A DNA stretch of 64,000 bases from contig NZ_AFWV01000002.1 of the NCBI RefSeq assembly GCF_000223985.1, positions 320,501 through 384,500 on the forward strand, written 5' to 3'. This DNA is from Thiocapsa marina 5811. Its GTDB lineage: Bacteria; Pseudomonadota; Gammaproteobacteria; Chromatiales; Chromatiaceae. Below, piece after piece: positions 49,886 through 57,929 of this stretch. Numbering within the stretch: the stretch's first letter is position 1; every line of letters begins with the position of its first letter. Made by a program: the position numbers and the translations under genes. Under the pieces are notes generated by a model that was not told where the DNA came from, did not search any database, and saw only the letters and a program-made list of their open reading frames with translations.

Positions 49886-50764
49886 ATGACATCCAGACAC
49901 GCCGCTCGTCCGATCTCGATTCCGAACACCGGCGCGATGGCCGGTCACGCGGCGCAGGCGTCCGCCGAGACCCAGCGCGAGACCCGGCGCGAGTCGATCT
50001 TTTATCAGCCGCAAGGCCGCGAGGTCGCGCTCTTCGAATACGCCTTCCAAAATCGCCTGCCGGTGATGATCAAGGGGCCGACGGGCTGCGGGAAGACCCG
50101 CTTCGTGCGCTATATGGCCGAGCGCTGGGAGCGCTCGCTCTACACCGTCGCCTGTCATGACGATCTGACCGCGGCGGACCTGGTGGGACGCCATCTGATC
50201 GGCGCCGAGGGGACCTTCTGGAGCGATGGTCCGCTCACGCGTGCGGTGCGCGAGGGCGCCATCTGCTATCTCGACGAGGTGGTGGAGGCGCGCAAGGACA
50301 CCACGGTGGTGCTGCATCCCCTCACCGACGATCGACGTATCCTGCCGTTGGAGCGCACCGGCGAGACCCTGCAGGCGCCGCCCGGATTCATGCTGGTCGT
50401 CTCCTACAATCCCGGTTACCAGAACCTGCTCAAGGGGATGAAACCGAGCACGCGTCAGCGCTTCGTCGCTGTCACGCTCGGCTTTCCCGAGCCACGCCTG
50501 GAGGTCGCGATCCTGATCGGAGAGACCGGGATCGAGAGCGCATGGGCCGAGATGTTGGTGCGGATTGCCGGCTCGCTGCGCGCACTCAAGGACCACGACC
50601 TCGAGGAAGGCGTCTCGACGCGATTGCTCGTCTATGCGGCGACCCTGATCCAGGCCGGCATGGACCCACGCGACGCCTGTCTCGCCGCGCTGGTCGAGCC
50701 ATTGACCGACGATGCCGAGACCATCGCGGCACTCGCGGAGGTGATCGATGCGACACTTGTTTAA
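49886..50764 (+). CDS. norQ: NorQ/CbbQ-type MoxR AAA+ ATPase
   Basis: 292 residues. Walker A GPTGCGKT at 64-71, Walker B AICYLDEV near residue 130 and sensor 1 VVSYNPGYQ. The block LPVMIKGPTGCGKTRFVRYM is typical of NorQ/CbbQ. With NorD it is thought to insert the FeB iron into NorB. Starts six bp after norF. The last codon is GTT and the stop TAA (50762-50764) is the start of a repeat unit, so the C-terminus may have been reset by insertion. Confidence 0.93.
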   Translation: MTSRHAARPISIPNTGAMAGHAAQASAETQRETRRESIFYQPQGREVALFEYAFQNRLPVMIKGPTGCGKTRFVRYMAERWERSLYTVACHDDLTAADLVGRHLIGAEGTFWSDGPLTRAVREGAICYLDEVVEARKDTTVVLHPLTDDRRILPLERTGETLQAPPGFMLVVSYNPGYQNLLKGMKPSTRQRFVAVTLGFPEPRLEVAILIGETGIESAWAEMLVRIAGSLRALKDHDLEEGVSTRLLVYAATLIQAGMDPRDACLAALVEPLTDDAETIAALAEVIDATLV

Positions 50765-50953
50765 ACCGCGTCCAGAGCGAGATGCTCATTTTCGAGTGAG
50801 CTCGACGTTTCGTGCATCCACGGCCCTTAGCGGGGACGCGGTTTAAAATGATATATTTTTTAATATCCTAAACCGCGCCTGCTCCAACGGTAGTCAAGTC
50901 TGCCGAGGCCGATCCCATCCAAAAACATCGCATACCGCACTGTGCGCGGTTTA
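50761..50953 (-). repeat. Composite repeat: B unit - AT linker - A unit (copy 3)
   Basis: B unit 50761-50846 runs from TTAAACCGCGTCC to GGACGCGGTTTAAA; the linker 50847-50868 is TGATATATTTTTTAATATCC; the A unit 50869-50953 runs from TAAACCGCGCC to GCGCGGTTTA. Read on the minus strand it is A-linker-B and matches the copy at 54375 through the A unit, linker and first half of B. The norQ stop lies within its left end. Confidence 0.9.
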
Positions 50954-50965
50954 GGTCGAAGTCTT

Positions 50966-51379
50966 ATGAAAAGTACCCGGCCTGTAGGTCAGCGGATCGC
51001 CATCGCCGCCGAGTCGCTGTATCTCGCCAACCTGCTCATCCTGCCCGGGATCGGCTTTCTGCTCCTGCTGGTGCTCGCGTTTTGGGGGCGGGAGGGTCGC
51101 GCACCGCTGGCGGCTGCACACCTGGATCAAACAGTCCGCGCGAGTCTCTGGGCCGGAGTGCTACTGATCATCGTGATCTCCGCGGTCATGGCGATCGCCG
51201 GTGCCGGAGCCATGTACGTCTGGACGCTGGTGATCCTCTATTTCATCGTCTGTCACACCACGCTGGTCCTGCTCGGTGTCTTCGGCCTGACCAAGGCGTT
51301 GGCTGGACACTGCTGGCGCTACCCCTTGGTCGGGCCGCCGCTTCCGGGCGGGTGTCCTCAGGCAAAACGCCATGTCTAG
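50966..51379 (+). CDS. Small membrane protein of the nor cluster
   Basis: 137 residues from ATG 50966. Three membrane helices: LYLANLLILPGIGFLLLLVLAF, SLWAGVLLIIVISAVMAIAGAG and VWTLVILYFIVCHTTLVLLGVF, ending with a short polar tail. A DUF4870-like pattern is possible but uncertain. It starts 12 bp after a composite repeat and overlaps the polyferredoxin gene by eight bases, so the two should be co-translated. Its function is unknown. Confidence 0.7.
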   Translation: MKSTRPVGQRIAIAAESLYLANLLILPGIGFLLLLVLAFWGREGRAPLAAAHLDQTVRASLWAGVLLIIVISAVMAIAGAGAMYVWTLVILYFIVCHTTLVLLGVFGLTKALAGHCWRYPLVGPPLPGGCPQAKRHV

Positions 51380-52475
51380 AACCCGGCTGCAACAACGGCG
51401 AGCCTGGTTTCAGGTCGGTTTCTTTGCGCTCTTCCTGCTGGCGCCGCCGCTCGATCTCTTTCGGATCGATCTGACGCTCGGTCACGCGATCCTGTTCGGG
51501 CAGCACTGGACGCTCGGGATCGAGGACTTTCTCGCCGGTCGCACCGGCATCGGCGATGCGACGCTCAACCTCTTCGTGCGCGGCTTTCTGCCGATCTTCG
51601 GCGGTGCCGCGCTCTTCTTGTTCATTGCCTGGCGTTACGGGCGTCTCTATTGCGGTTGGCTGTGTCCGCATTTCTCGGTTGTCGAGACGATCAACGCGCT
51701 GATGCGCCGGGCCTCCGGCAAACCCAGCATCTGGGAGCGCCGCACTTTGCCGCCGCCGCTGCGCGGTCCGATCCCGATGACGGTGACCGGCGCGCCGGAT
51801 CCGAGCCCGAAGTCCCCGGCGTCGGCTCCGTATTGGAACCGCTGGTACTGGATCCCGACCCTACTCGCCGTGGTCGGCTTCGCCTTCCTCTGGGCGCTGG
51901 CCCTGCTCACCTATCTCCTGCCGCCCTTCGAGATCTACCACAACCTGCTGAACGGCACCCTGACCCGTAACCAGAGCATCTTCCTGACGGCGGCCACCAT
52001 CGCGCTCACTGTCGAGTTCCTGCTCGCGCGCCATTTCTTCTGCCGCTATGTCTGCGCGGTCGGTCTGTTCCAGAGCCTCGCCTGGATGGCCAACGATCGG
52101 GCGATGGTGGTCGGCTTCGACACCCGCCGCGCAGCCGCCTGCGCCGATTGCGACAACGCCTGCGACCATGCCTGTCCGATGCGTCTGAAGCCGCGCACGA
52201 TCAAACGCAAGATGTTCACCTGTACCGAGTGTGCCGAATGCATCTCGGCCTGCACACAGGTCCAGCACGGCGACCCGCAGCAGAGCCTGCTGCGCTGGGT
52301 AGACGGCGCGGAGGCGTTGTCGGTCGTCACCGGACGCCCGAGCACGCCGAATCAGGAATCCGGCCTGCCTTCCGAGTCACGACACAGGCCCGGCAGACAA
52401 CAAGACAAGCCGAACCACGCGATGGGTCCGTCCTGGACCGCGCAGACAGGCGGCGCGACGGCTCGAAGCGCATGA
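51372..52475 (+). CDS. Membrane polyferredoxin (CcoG/NapH/NosR-like)
   Basis: 367 residues, four or five membrane helices. Cysteine motif CGWLCPH at residues 94-100, then two ferredoxin-type clusters: Cys257, Cys260, Cys264 and Cys268 (CADCDNACDHACP) and Cys284, Cys287, Cys290 and Cys294 (CTECAECISAC). The family passes electrons through the membrane or helps assemble copper/heme enzymes (CcoG, NapH, NosR). Located between norQ and norD it may serve maturation of the NO reductase or a linked oxidase. The last ~40 residues are Pro/Gln/Arg-rich and not part of the fold. Confidence 0.82.
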   Translation: MSRTRLQQRRAWFQVGFFALFLLAPPLDLFRIDLTLGHAILFGQHWTLGIEDFLAGRTGIGDATLNLFVRGFLPIFGGAALFLFIAWRYGRLYCGWLCPHFSVVETINALMRRASGKPSIWERRTLPPPLRGPIPMTVTGAPDPSPKSPASAPYWNRWYWIPTLLAVVGFAFLWALALLTYLLPPFEIYHNLLNGTLTRNQSIFLTAATIALTVEFLLARHFFCRYVCAVGLFQSLAWMANDRAMVVGFDTRRAAACADCDNACDHACPMRLKPRTIKRKMFTCTECAECISACTQVQHGDPQQSLLRWVDGAEALSVVTGRPSTPNQESGLPSESRHRPGRQQDKPNHAMGPSWTAQTGGATARSA

Positions 52476-52539
52476 ACACCGTCGCATCCCGTGCGCCTTT
52501 GCGGCTTGACCACCTTTCCACGAGCCGCTGAACGCCGAC

Positions 52540-54378
52540 ATGGAAGAGCAAGTCGGAGCACTCTGGCATCGCGCCATCACCCGTCTGTCGGAGCGGCGGC
52601 ATCCCTTTGCCGCGGTGACGCTCGAAGAGGTGGCCGTCCCGATCGGGATCTTCTTCCGTGCTCTGGGCGGCGACGGCGGACTGCAGGTCGAAGCGGCTGA
52701 GGCGAGCGCACACGGCGCCCGTCGTGGATTCCTGCAACGACTCGCCGGGCTCGACGAGAAGGTCGAGCTGGCCTGGCGCGACGAGCGCTCCTTGCGGCTT
52801 CCCGCCCGGATCGACCTCTTCGCGGAGCGCGCACTCAATCGCGATCTCTACATCTGGCTCGCCGCGCTCGCGGCCCAGCAGACAGGCCCGACCCGAGATT
52901 GGCTCGTCGAGAGTCAGGACCAGGCTCGCCGGACGCTCTCGCGATTTCCGGGCCTGCGCCCGCGCTACCGGCGGCTGCTCGACGCCCATCTCGACCTGCG
53001 CCCGGATCCGCGCGCCCTGCCGGCAGACGAGCGTGCGCGTGAAGAGGCCATTCGTCTTGCGCTGAAGGATCCCGGCAGTGTCACGCGGCTCCCGACAGCG
53101 CGCCGTCCGCCGTATCCGGTCGTGCTCTGGCTGCATCCCGATCCCGAGCTCCCGGCCGGTGCCTGCTCCGATCCCTCCGGCGGCGAGGCGCAGGATATCG
53201 ATCGCGATGCCGCCGTCGAGTCGCTCGGCGAGCGCCGTCGGCGACGTGCCGAGCGGGTCGCCATGCCGGAGAAGGACCAGGGGCTGATCACGATCCGGAT
53301 GGAGAACATCCTCACCTGGGGCGAGCACGTCCAGGTCGACCGCGGGACCGACGAGGAGGACGATCTGGAGCGCGCCCGCACCGCCGCGGCCGATCTCGAT
53401 CGCATCTCGGTCGCGCGTGACCGTCAGGCATCCGGCGCGCGTTTGAAATTCGATCTGGATCTGCCGGCCGAGTCCGAGGACGATCTGGTCCTCTCGGAGG
53501 GGATCCTCTTGCCCGAGTGGGACTGGCGAAAGGGTACACTTTGCCCGAATCAGTGTCGCGTGGTCCCGCTCATCGCCGCGGACGCGACACCCTGCGCGCT
53601 GCCCGAGCACCTGCGCCGTACGGCCCATCGGCTGCGCCACCAGTTTCAGGCCCTCGCCCCGGCGCGGGTCTGGCAGCGCAGTCAGTCCGATGGACAAGAG
53701 ATCGATCTGGACGCCTATCTGCGTTTCGCCACGGACCGCCAAGCCGGTGCCGGCACCCATGCCGACGGACTCTATCGCGACATGCGCAAGGGGGCGCGCG
53801 ATCTGGTGTGCCTACTGCTTTCGGATCTGTCGCTCTCGACCGACACCTGGGTTGACGACCACGCACGCGTCATCGATGTCATCCGCGACAGTCTCTTTCT
53901 CTTCGCCGAGAGCCTGGCCGCGACCGGCGATCGCTTCGGCATGCTCGGCTTCTCCTCGCGTCGTCGCGACCCGGTGCGCATTCACAGTCTGAAGGACTTC
54001 GACGAGCCGCACGGCGCCGGCGTGCGCGGGCGCATCGCCGCCATCAAGCCCGGCTATTACACCCGCATGGGCGCAGCCATCCGCTACTCGACTCGCCTGC
54101 TCGCCGCGCAACCGGGCGGACGCCGTCTCCTGCTGATCCTCTCCGACGGCAAACCCAACGACCTCGACCGCTACGAAGGCCGCTACGGGATAGAAGACAC
54201 CCGCCGCGCCGTCCAGGAAGCCCGCGCCCTCGGCCTGACCTGCTTCTGCGTCACCATCGACGAGCGTGGCAACGACTATCTCCCCCACCTCTTCGGCACC
54301 GGCGGCTATGTCGTCATCCGCCGGCCAACAGAGCTTCCGGCGCAGCTCCCGGTTCTTTACGCGCGGCTGACGGCTTAA
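52540..54378 (+). CDS. norD: NorD/CbbO-type von Willebrand factor A protein
   Basis: 612 residues. The C-terminal ~200 residues form a VWA domain with MIDAS motif Asp429-x-Ser431-x-Ser433 (SDLSLSTD) and the later LILSDGKPNDLDRYEG. The N-terminal region matches CbbO/NorD proteins that work with NorQ as a metal-inserting chaperone pair. It lies 64 bp after the polyferredoxin. The TAA stop (54376-54378) is inside the following repeat, as with norQ. Confidence 0.93.
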   Translation: MEEQVGALWHRAITRLSERRHPFAAVTLEEVAVPIGIFFRALGGDGGLQVEAAEASAHGARRGFLQRLAGLDEKVELAWRDERSLRLPARIDLFAERALNRDLYIWLAALAAQQTGPTRDWLVESQDQARRTLSRFPGLRPRYRRLLDAHLDLRPDPRALPADERAREEAIRLALKDPGSVTRLPTARRPPYPVVLWLHPDPELPAGACSDPSGGEAQDIDRDAAVESLGERRRRRAERVAMPEKDQGLITIRMENILTWGEHVQVDRGTDEEDDLERARTAAADLDRISVARDRQASGARLKFDLDLPAESEDDLVLSEGILLPEWDWRKGTLCPNQCRVVPLIAADATPCALPEHLRRTAHRLRHQFQALAPARVWQRSQSDGQEIDLDAYLRFATDRQAGAGTHADGLYRDMRKGARDLVCLLLSDLSLSTDTWVDDHARVIDVIRDSLFLFAESLAATGDRFGMLGFSSRRRDPVRIHSLKDFDEPHGAGVRGRIAAIKPGYYTRMGAAIRYSTRLLAAQPGGRRLLLILSDGKPNDLDRYEGRYGIEDTRRAVQEARALGLTCFCVTIDERGNDYLPHLFGTGGYVVIRRPTELPAQLPVLYARLTA

Positions 54379-54532
54379 ACCGCGCCCGGCGCAGTATGCG
54401 ACGTTTTTGGATAGGATCGGCCCCGGCAGACTTGATGGCTGTTGGAGCCGTGCGGTTTAAAGTATTAAAAAATATATTATTTTAAACCGCGCGCCCGCTA
54501 ATCGTTGTGGATGCACCAAACGTCGAGCTCAC
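54375..54532 (+). repeat. Composite repeat: A unit - AT linker - partial B unit (copy 4)
   Basis: A unit 54375-54461, linker GTATTAAAAAATATATTA, then a B unit starting TTTTAAACCGCG at 54479. The B unit matches the 50.8-kb copy up to the CGTCGAGCTCAC at 54532 and then diverges, so its far end is lost. Orientation is opposite to copy 3. The norD stop codon is its first complete codon. Confidence 0.9.
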
Positions 54533-54632
54533 CAACTCTCCGACGAGGTAAGACAGGATGCCGAGGCGCAACTCGCGGAGCCGGAGAAGCGTCTTCGGCG
54601 GTAGGTGCGTGGTTTGAGGCACACTTTGGCCG

Positions 54633-54663
54633 CTCCCGTGTCCGCCTTGGGCGGACACGGGAG
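54633..54663 (-). terminator. 14-bp hairpin after the midcut gene
   Basis: CTCCCGTGTCCGCC and GGCGGACACGGGAG pair perfectly around a three-base loop, 15 bp after the minus-strand stop at 54678. No T-run follows. Confidence 0.7.
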
Positions 54664-54677
54664 ATCGCGACGTGCCT

Positions 54678-55229
54678 CTAACCCGGATAGCAGGGCAAGG
54701 TGCAGGGGGCGTCCGGGGTGACACGCAGTCCGACGCTGCACTGTTCGGCCAATGCGGTCGGCTTCGGGGCCTCTTCGGAAGATTCCAGGACGGGAAAGCT
54801 GGATTCGACTCGGCGAAGAACGACGCCTTCCTGAAGCGTCGTGCCGACGACGAGATCAACGGGTCCGTTCGCCTCCTGCTGCGTCGAGCCGATGTCGAGA
54901 ATGCCGCAACTCACGAATGCCGAGCCGGAGGCTGTCGAGATCGTCAGGTCGTAACGAGCGGCCCAGGACTCTTGCGTCAGATAGGTCGAGCCGAAGATGG
55001 CGCCCGCGGCGATTAGAGCGACACCTCCCTGTTTACTGCGCTTGTGCAGGAAGGCGTACGTCGCCGCGACAAGCAACAACCCGAGAAGGGCCGTGGCCCA
55101 TGGACTCAAGGGCACCGGCTGTGCCGTTCCCCAAGCCACATTCCACCCGAAATCCTGCTGAGCAAACGCGGACGACACGGCACCTGCGGACAGGCTGATT
55201 GCAACGAGGATCTTTGCGGTTGTTCTCAT
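54678..55229 (-). CDS. Membrane protein with internal IPTL-CTERM-like segment (midcut-by-XrtH type)
   Basis: 183 residues from ATG 55229, preceded by GGGGAG. A signal peptide ends at SSAFAQ. Unlike ordinary exosortase substrates, the sorting-like segment is internal: VPLSPWATALLGLLLVAATYAF then HKRS at about residues 39-64. After it comes a second helix and a Cys-containing exported domain (GSAFVSCGILDIG ... CSVGLRVTPDAPCTLPCYPG). This order fits the family described as cut in the middle by exosortase XrtH. No exosortase gene is in the window. Confidence 0.6.
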   Translation of the reverse strand: MRTTAKILVAISLSAGAVSSAFAQQDFGWNVAWGTAQPVPLSPWATALLGLLLVAATYAFLHKRSKQGGVALIAAGAIFGSTYLTQESWAARYDLTISTASGSAFVSCGILDIGSTQQEANGPVDLVVGTTLQEGVVLRRVESSFPVLESSEEAPKPTALAEQCSVGLRVTPDAPCTLPCYPG

Positions 55230-55350
55230 TTCGACGTCTCCCCTGATTTGATTCGTGCGCGGCGCGACCCGGCCGATACCCCGTGTACCGCCGTATCGGC
55301 GCCGCACGCCGGAGTTTGACGCGGAGAGTCCGGCCATACAAGCGCAAAGC

Positions 55351-55402
55351 GGGGCAGCGGGGCAGCGGGGCAGCGGGGCAGCGGGGCAGCGGGGCAGCGG
55401 GG
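55351..55402. repeat. Six-copy GGGGCAGC tandem repeat
   Basis: Six perfect 8-bp units and a half unit, giving seven evenly spaced G4 runs on the plus strand. It lies between the minus-strand SCO1-like gene end (55443) and the midcut gene start, 41 bp after the stop. It could form G-quadruplexes and is a likely slippage hot spot. Confidence 0.95.
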
Positions 55403-55442
55403 TACGTCGGACGCGTCGCCCGGCCGAACCGAAACGTGCGCT

Positions 55443-56078
55443 TCAGCCCGGAGGCAAAAGGCGCTGGGTCATCTCTGACTCGGGCGTCTCGGACAAGAGT
55501 GCCTCGATCCGCTCGGCGATCTCCACCGCCGGTGTCGAGTAACCGAACTTACGAATATAGCTTCCGTCGGGGCCGAGGAGATACATCCCCGCGCTGTGGT
55601 CGACGTGGTAGCGATCAGGCGGTGCTCCAGGCTCGGTGACCTTCTCGTAACGGGCGTTGAAGTTTTGGGCGGCGCGCGCGATGAGCGACGCCGAGCCGGT
55701 GAGGCCGATGATGCGCGGGTGAAAGTAGGCCGTATAGGTCGCCAGCACCTGCGGGGTATCGCGCTGCGGATCGACCGTGATGAAGATCGGCTGGACGCGA
55801 TCCGCGCGATCGCCCAACTGCTTCAGTATTGCCGCGGCCTCGACCAGGGTGGTCGGGCAGATGTCCGGACAGTAGGTGTAGCCGAAGGCGATGAGCTGGA
55901 ATTGGCCGGGGAAATCGGCGTTGGTGACGGCACGTCCATTGGCGTCCATCAGGAGATAGCGCCCGCTCGGCGGGGACTCGTCATCGGCGGGCGCTTCGGC
56001 GGCTTCGATCGATCCCGTGGCTATCCCGGCGGCCAGAAGTAGTGCTGCAACCAGCGGCGCGACGACGGGAATCGTCAT
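55443..56078 (-). CDS. SCO1/SenC-family copper chaperone
   Basis: 211 residues from ATG 56078. An N-terminal anchor (VVAPLVAALLLAAGIATGS) is followed by a thioredoxin-like domain with the copper motif CPDIC (Cys70, Cys74), FITVDPQRDTPQVLATYTAYF and the conserved His in YHVDHSAGMYLL. Such proteins deliver copper to oxidase or NO/N2O-reductase centres. The longer frame upstream belongs to another gene region. It overlaps the preceding gene by four bases and is in one operon with it. Confidence 0.92.
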   Translation of the reverse strand: MTIPVVAPLVAALLLAAGIATGSIEAAEAPADDESPPSGRYLLMDANGRAVTNADFPGQFQLIAFGYTYCPDICPTTLVEAAAILKQLGDRADRVQPIFITVDPQRDTPQVLATYTAYFHPRIIGLTGSASLIARAAQNFNARYEKVTEPGAPPDRYHVDHSAGMYLLGPDGSYIRKFGYSTPAVEIAERIEALLSETPESEMTQRLLPPG

Positions 56079-56515
56079 GATCCGGTCTCGTCGTTCGGCA
56101 GGGACGTCTCGGCGCCGGGCGGTTGCGGCGCAGACGCTTCCGGGCTCGCTTGCTCCGGATTCGCGTGTTCGGGGAAAACCGCCTTCAGTGCTGCCGCCGA
56201 TTTCGCCAATCGCGCCGCCAAATCGGCCTCGGTCGGGCAGGGCGTACCGTCCTTGGTCGCCGCGAGGAAGGCGGCGTTGGTCGCCGTCTCGAAGAGGGTT
56301 CCGTAGCGGCGGGTCTTGGGTGCATGACCGATCATCAATGCCTTTGCATTGCTGGACGTATCGAACTGCCGACAGGCGAGCGCCTGGCCGTTCAGCGTTC
56401 CCAACGTCCGGACCTCTGCAAAGCCGATCTCGGTCGAATCGGTCGACGGGGTCGGATCGGCGACAGCGAGCCCCGTGGACATCAGCACTAGACCGGTCAG
56501 GATCGGAAATCTCAT
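56075..56515 (-). CDS. Small exported protein preceding the SCO1-like gene
   Basis: 146 residues from ATG 56515, with GGAGG upstream. Signal peptide MRFPILTGLVLMSTGLAVAD. The mature part has FAEVRTLGTLNGQALACRQF, then ALMIGHAPKTRRYGTLFETATNAAFLAA and PCPTEADLAARLAKSAAALKAVFP; two cysteines are present. The Pro/Ala-rich tail looks disordered. No domain is recognised, but position suggests a periplasmic partner of the copper chaperone. Two FNR/Dnr-like boxes lie upstream. Confidence 0.75.
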   Translation of the reverse strand: MRFPILTGLVLMSTGLAVADPTPSTDSTEIGFAEVRTLGTLNGQALACRQFDTSSNAKALMIGHAPKTRRYGTLFETATNAAFLAATKDGTPCPTEADLAARLAKSAAALKAVFPEHANPEQASPEASAPQPPGAETSLPNDETGS

Positions 56516-56587
56516 GCGGGGCCTCCAAGGCTTCGGCGGGGTCGGTGTCTTCGCGGATGCGCTCGGGTTGCCGACGACCCCTTTTTT

Positions 56588-56601
56588 ATCATCCGGATCA
56601 A
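56588..56601 (-). promoter_or_regulatory. FNR/Dnr-like box upstream of the SCO1 operon
   Basis: Minus strand TTGAT-CCGG-ATGAT (one mismatch at ATCAA). Centre at 56594.5 puts a class II start near 56553, 38 bp before ATG 56515, a sensible leader. Confidence 0.5.
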
Positions 56602-56645
56602 AACCAAGCTCGCTTTTCAGCATAGCGTAAGGGGACTCCGATCCC

Positions 56646-56659
56646 TTGACGGAGATCAA
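56646..56659 (-). promoter_or_regulatory. Second FNR/Dnr-like box, overlapping the lysR stop
   Basis: TTGAC-GGAG-ATCAA; symmetrical TTGA-N6-TCAA core. Too far upstream (about 130 bp) for simple activation of the SCO1 operon unless there is a second promoter; chance is possible. Confidence 0.4.
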
Positions 56660-57627
56660 GTGCGGCAGACCGGCGCGGGCTCATGGTCGTGAAGCGCCTG
56701 GATCCGCTCCAGTTCCTCTGCCCCCGGGGCAAGCTGTGCGGTCTCGAACAACTCCTTTTCCGTCGGCGTGCCGCCGTCGGCGGGCGATCGTTCCGCGATG
56801 ACCGTATGCAGGGTCGACAGCGCCGCATCGAGCACGGGCGACTCGCTCTCCAACGGATAGACCACGTAGGCCGGCAGCAGAAACCGCGGGCTTTCGGGTG
56901 CCACGTGCAGGCAGCCCGCACGCACGTAGGGTGCGGCGACGCGCTCGGGGACGAAGCAGGTTCCCCCGTTGGTCAAGATCAACTGCAGACCGAGCCAGCC
57001 GATGTTGGCCATCTGGGCCGGCCGTTCCAGATTCGGGTAAACCTTGCTGTGCTGGGCATAGAAGGTCGGCCCCCAGTTCACGTAGACATAGCCGTCGTCG
57101 AGCTCCGTTCGCTGCGGATCGCTGGTCACCAGGACCAGTGTCTCGTCGAACAAGTGCTCCACCTGAAGGCCGGCGCTGTGCTGCGGCGTGTACATCAAGG
57201 CGAGGTCCAGCGTGCCTTCGACGATGCGCCGCATCAGATCGTCCTCGAAACCGATCTCGCTGCTGATCGAGACATCCGGTGCCTGCTCGCGCATCCGCCC
57301 GGCCCACAGCGGTAGGAAGCCGTCCCAAAGAGCGATACGCGCGCCGATCGTGATGCTGGCCCGAAAGCGGCTGGGTAGACCGACGTCGTGGCGGGCCTGC
57401 TCGAGCGTCAACACCAGCGTCTTCGCATGCCGAAGAAAGCGCCGACCCGCGGGCGTGAGTGTCGCGCCCGAGCGGTTGCGCACGAACAGCCGGGCGTTCA
57501 GGTAACGCTCGAGACCCTGAATGCGCGCGCTGACCGTGGATTGGGTGACGTGCACGCGGTTGGCGGCCTCCTGGAAACTCCCGTGCGCGGCGACCGCCAA
57601 GAAGGTTCTGACCTGGTCAATATCCAT
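56656..57627 (-). CDS. LysR-family transcriptional regulator
   Basis: 323 residues. N-terminal winged HTH (MDIDQVRTFLAVAAHGSFQEAANRVHVTQSTVSARIQGLERYLNARLF split over about residues 1-48) followed by the effector domain with the usual alternating beta-alpha pattern. Its ligand is not evident. A CGCGGTTT repeat abuts the start codon, so the promoter must lie in or beyond the repeat. It is divergent from the DsrC-like gene and may control it. Confidence 0.9.
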   Translation of the reverse strand: MDIDQVRTFLAVAAHGSFQEAANRVHVTQSTVSARIQGLERYLNARLFVRNRSGATLTPAGRRFLRHAKTLVLTLEQARHDVGLPSRFRASITIGARIALWDGFLPLWAGRMREQAPDVSISSEIGFEDDLMRRIVEGTLDLALMYTPQHSAGLQVEHLFDETLVLVTSDPQRTELDDGYVYVNWGPTFYAQHSKVYPNLERPAQMANIGWLGLQLILTNGGTCFVPERVAAPYVRAGCLHVAPESPRFLLPAYVVYPLESESPVLDAALSTLHTVIAERSPADGGTPTEKELFETAQLAPGAEELERIQALHDHEPAPVCRT

Positions 57628-57711
57628 AAACCGCGTCCATCATGGCTGGGGCACGATGCGTCTTGGGTGAGCGTTGTCTCGATCCATCATCGTCGGAGCG
57701 AACGCGGTTTA
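57628..57711. repeat. Single CGCGGTTT repeat unit, B-like (copy 5)
   Basis: AAACCGCGTCC at 57628 to ACGCGGTTTA at 57711. The GCGTCC/ACGCGG ends resemble the B type. It begins on the base next to the lysR ATG and ends 6 bp before the long DsrC-like frame opens. Confidence 0.8.
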
Positions 57712-57929
57712 GGTGATTGACCATGTCTTTGGTTGATGCTCCTTCGTGGATAAGGTTTGAGGTTCCCGCGTCCTCGAGGTTGCGGGTTCAGACGAAGCAT
57801 ACCGCCATGAAGCCGGTTCTCGAATCGAAAACATCGATATCTAACGCCGAAAGGATTCGTTTGTCTCGGGGTCCAGTAGAGGCTAATTTAATGATATGGA
57901 TCAAGATCGATGGAGTTGGAGACGAGACC

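Noticed and set aside
54482-54859. Minus-strand frame reaching into the B repeat, possibly a transposase fragment
   Set aside because: It overlaps the midcut gene in another frame and shows no transposase motif.
57891-57904. ATGAT-ATGG-ATCAA as an FNR/Dnr box for the DsrC-like gene
   Set aside because: It is only 26 bp from ATG 57930, so class II activation would start transcription inside the gene; one mismatch makes chance likely.
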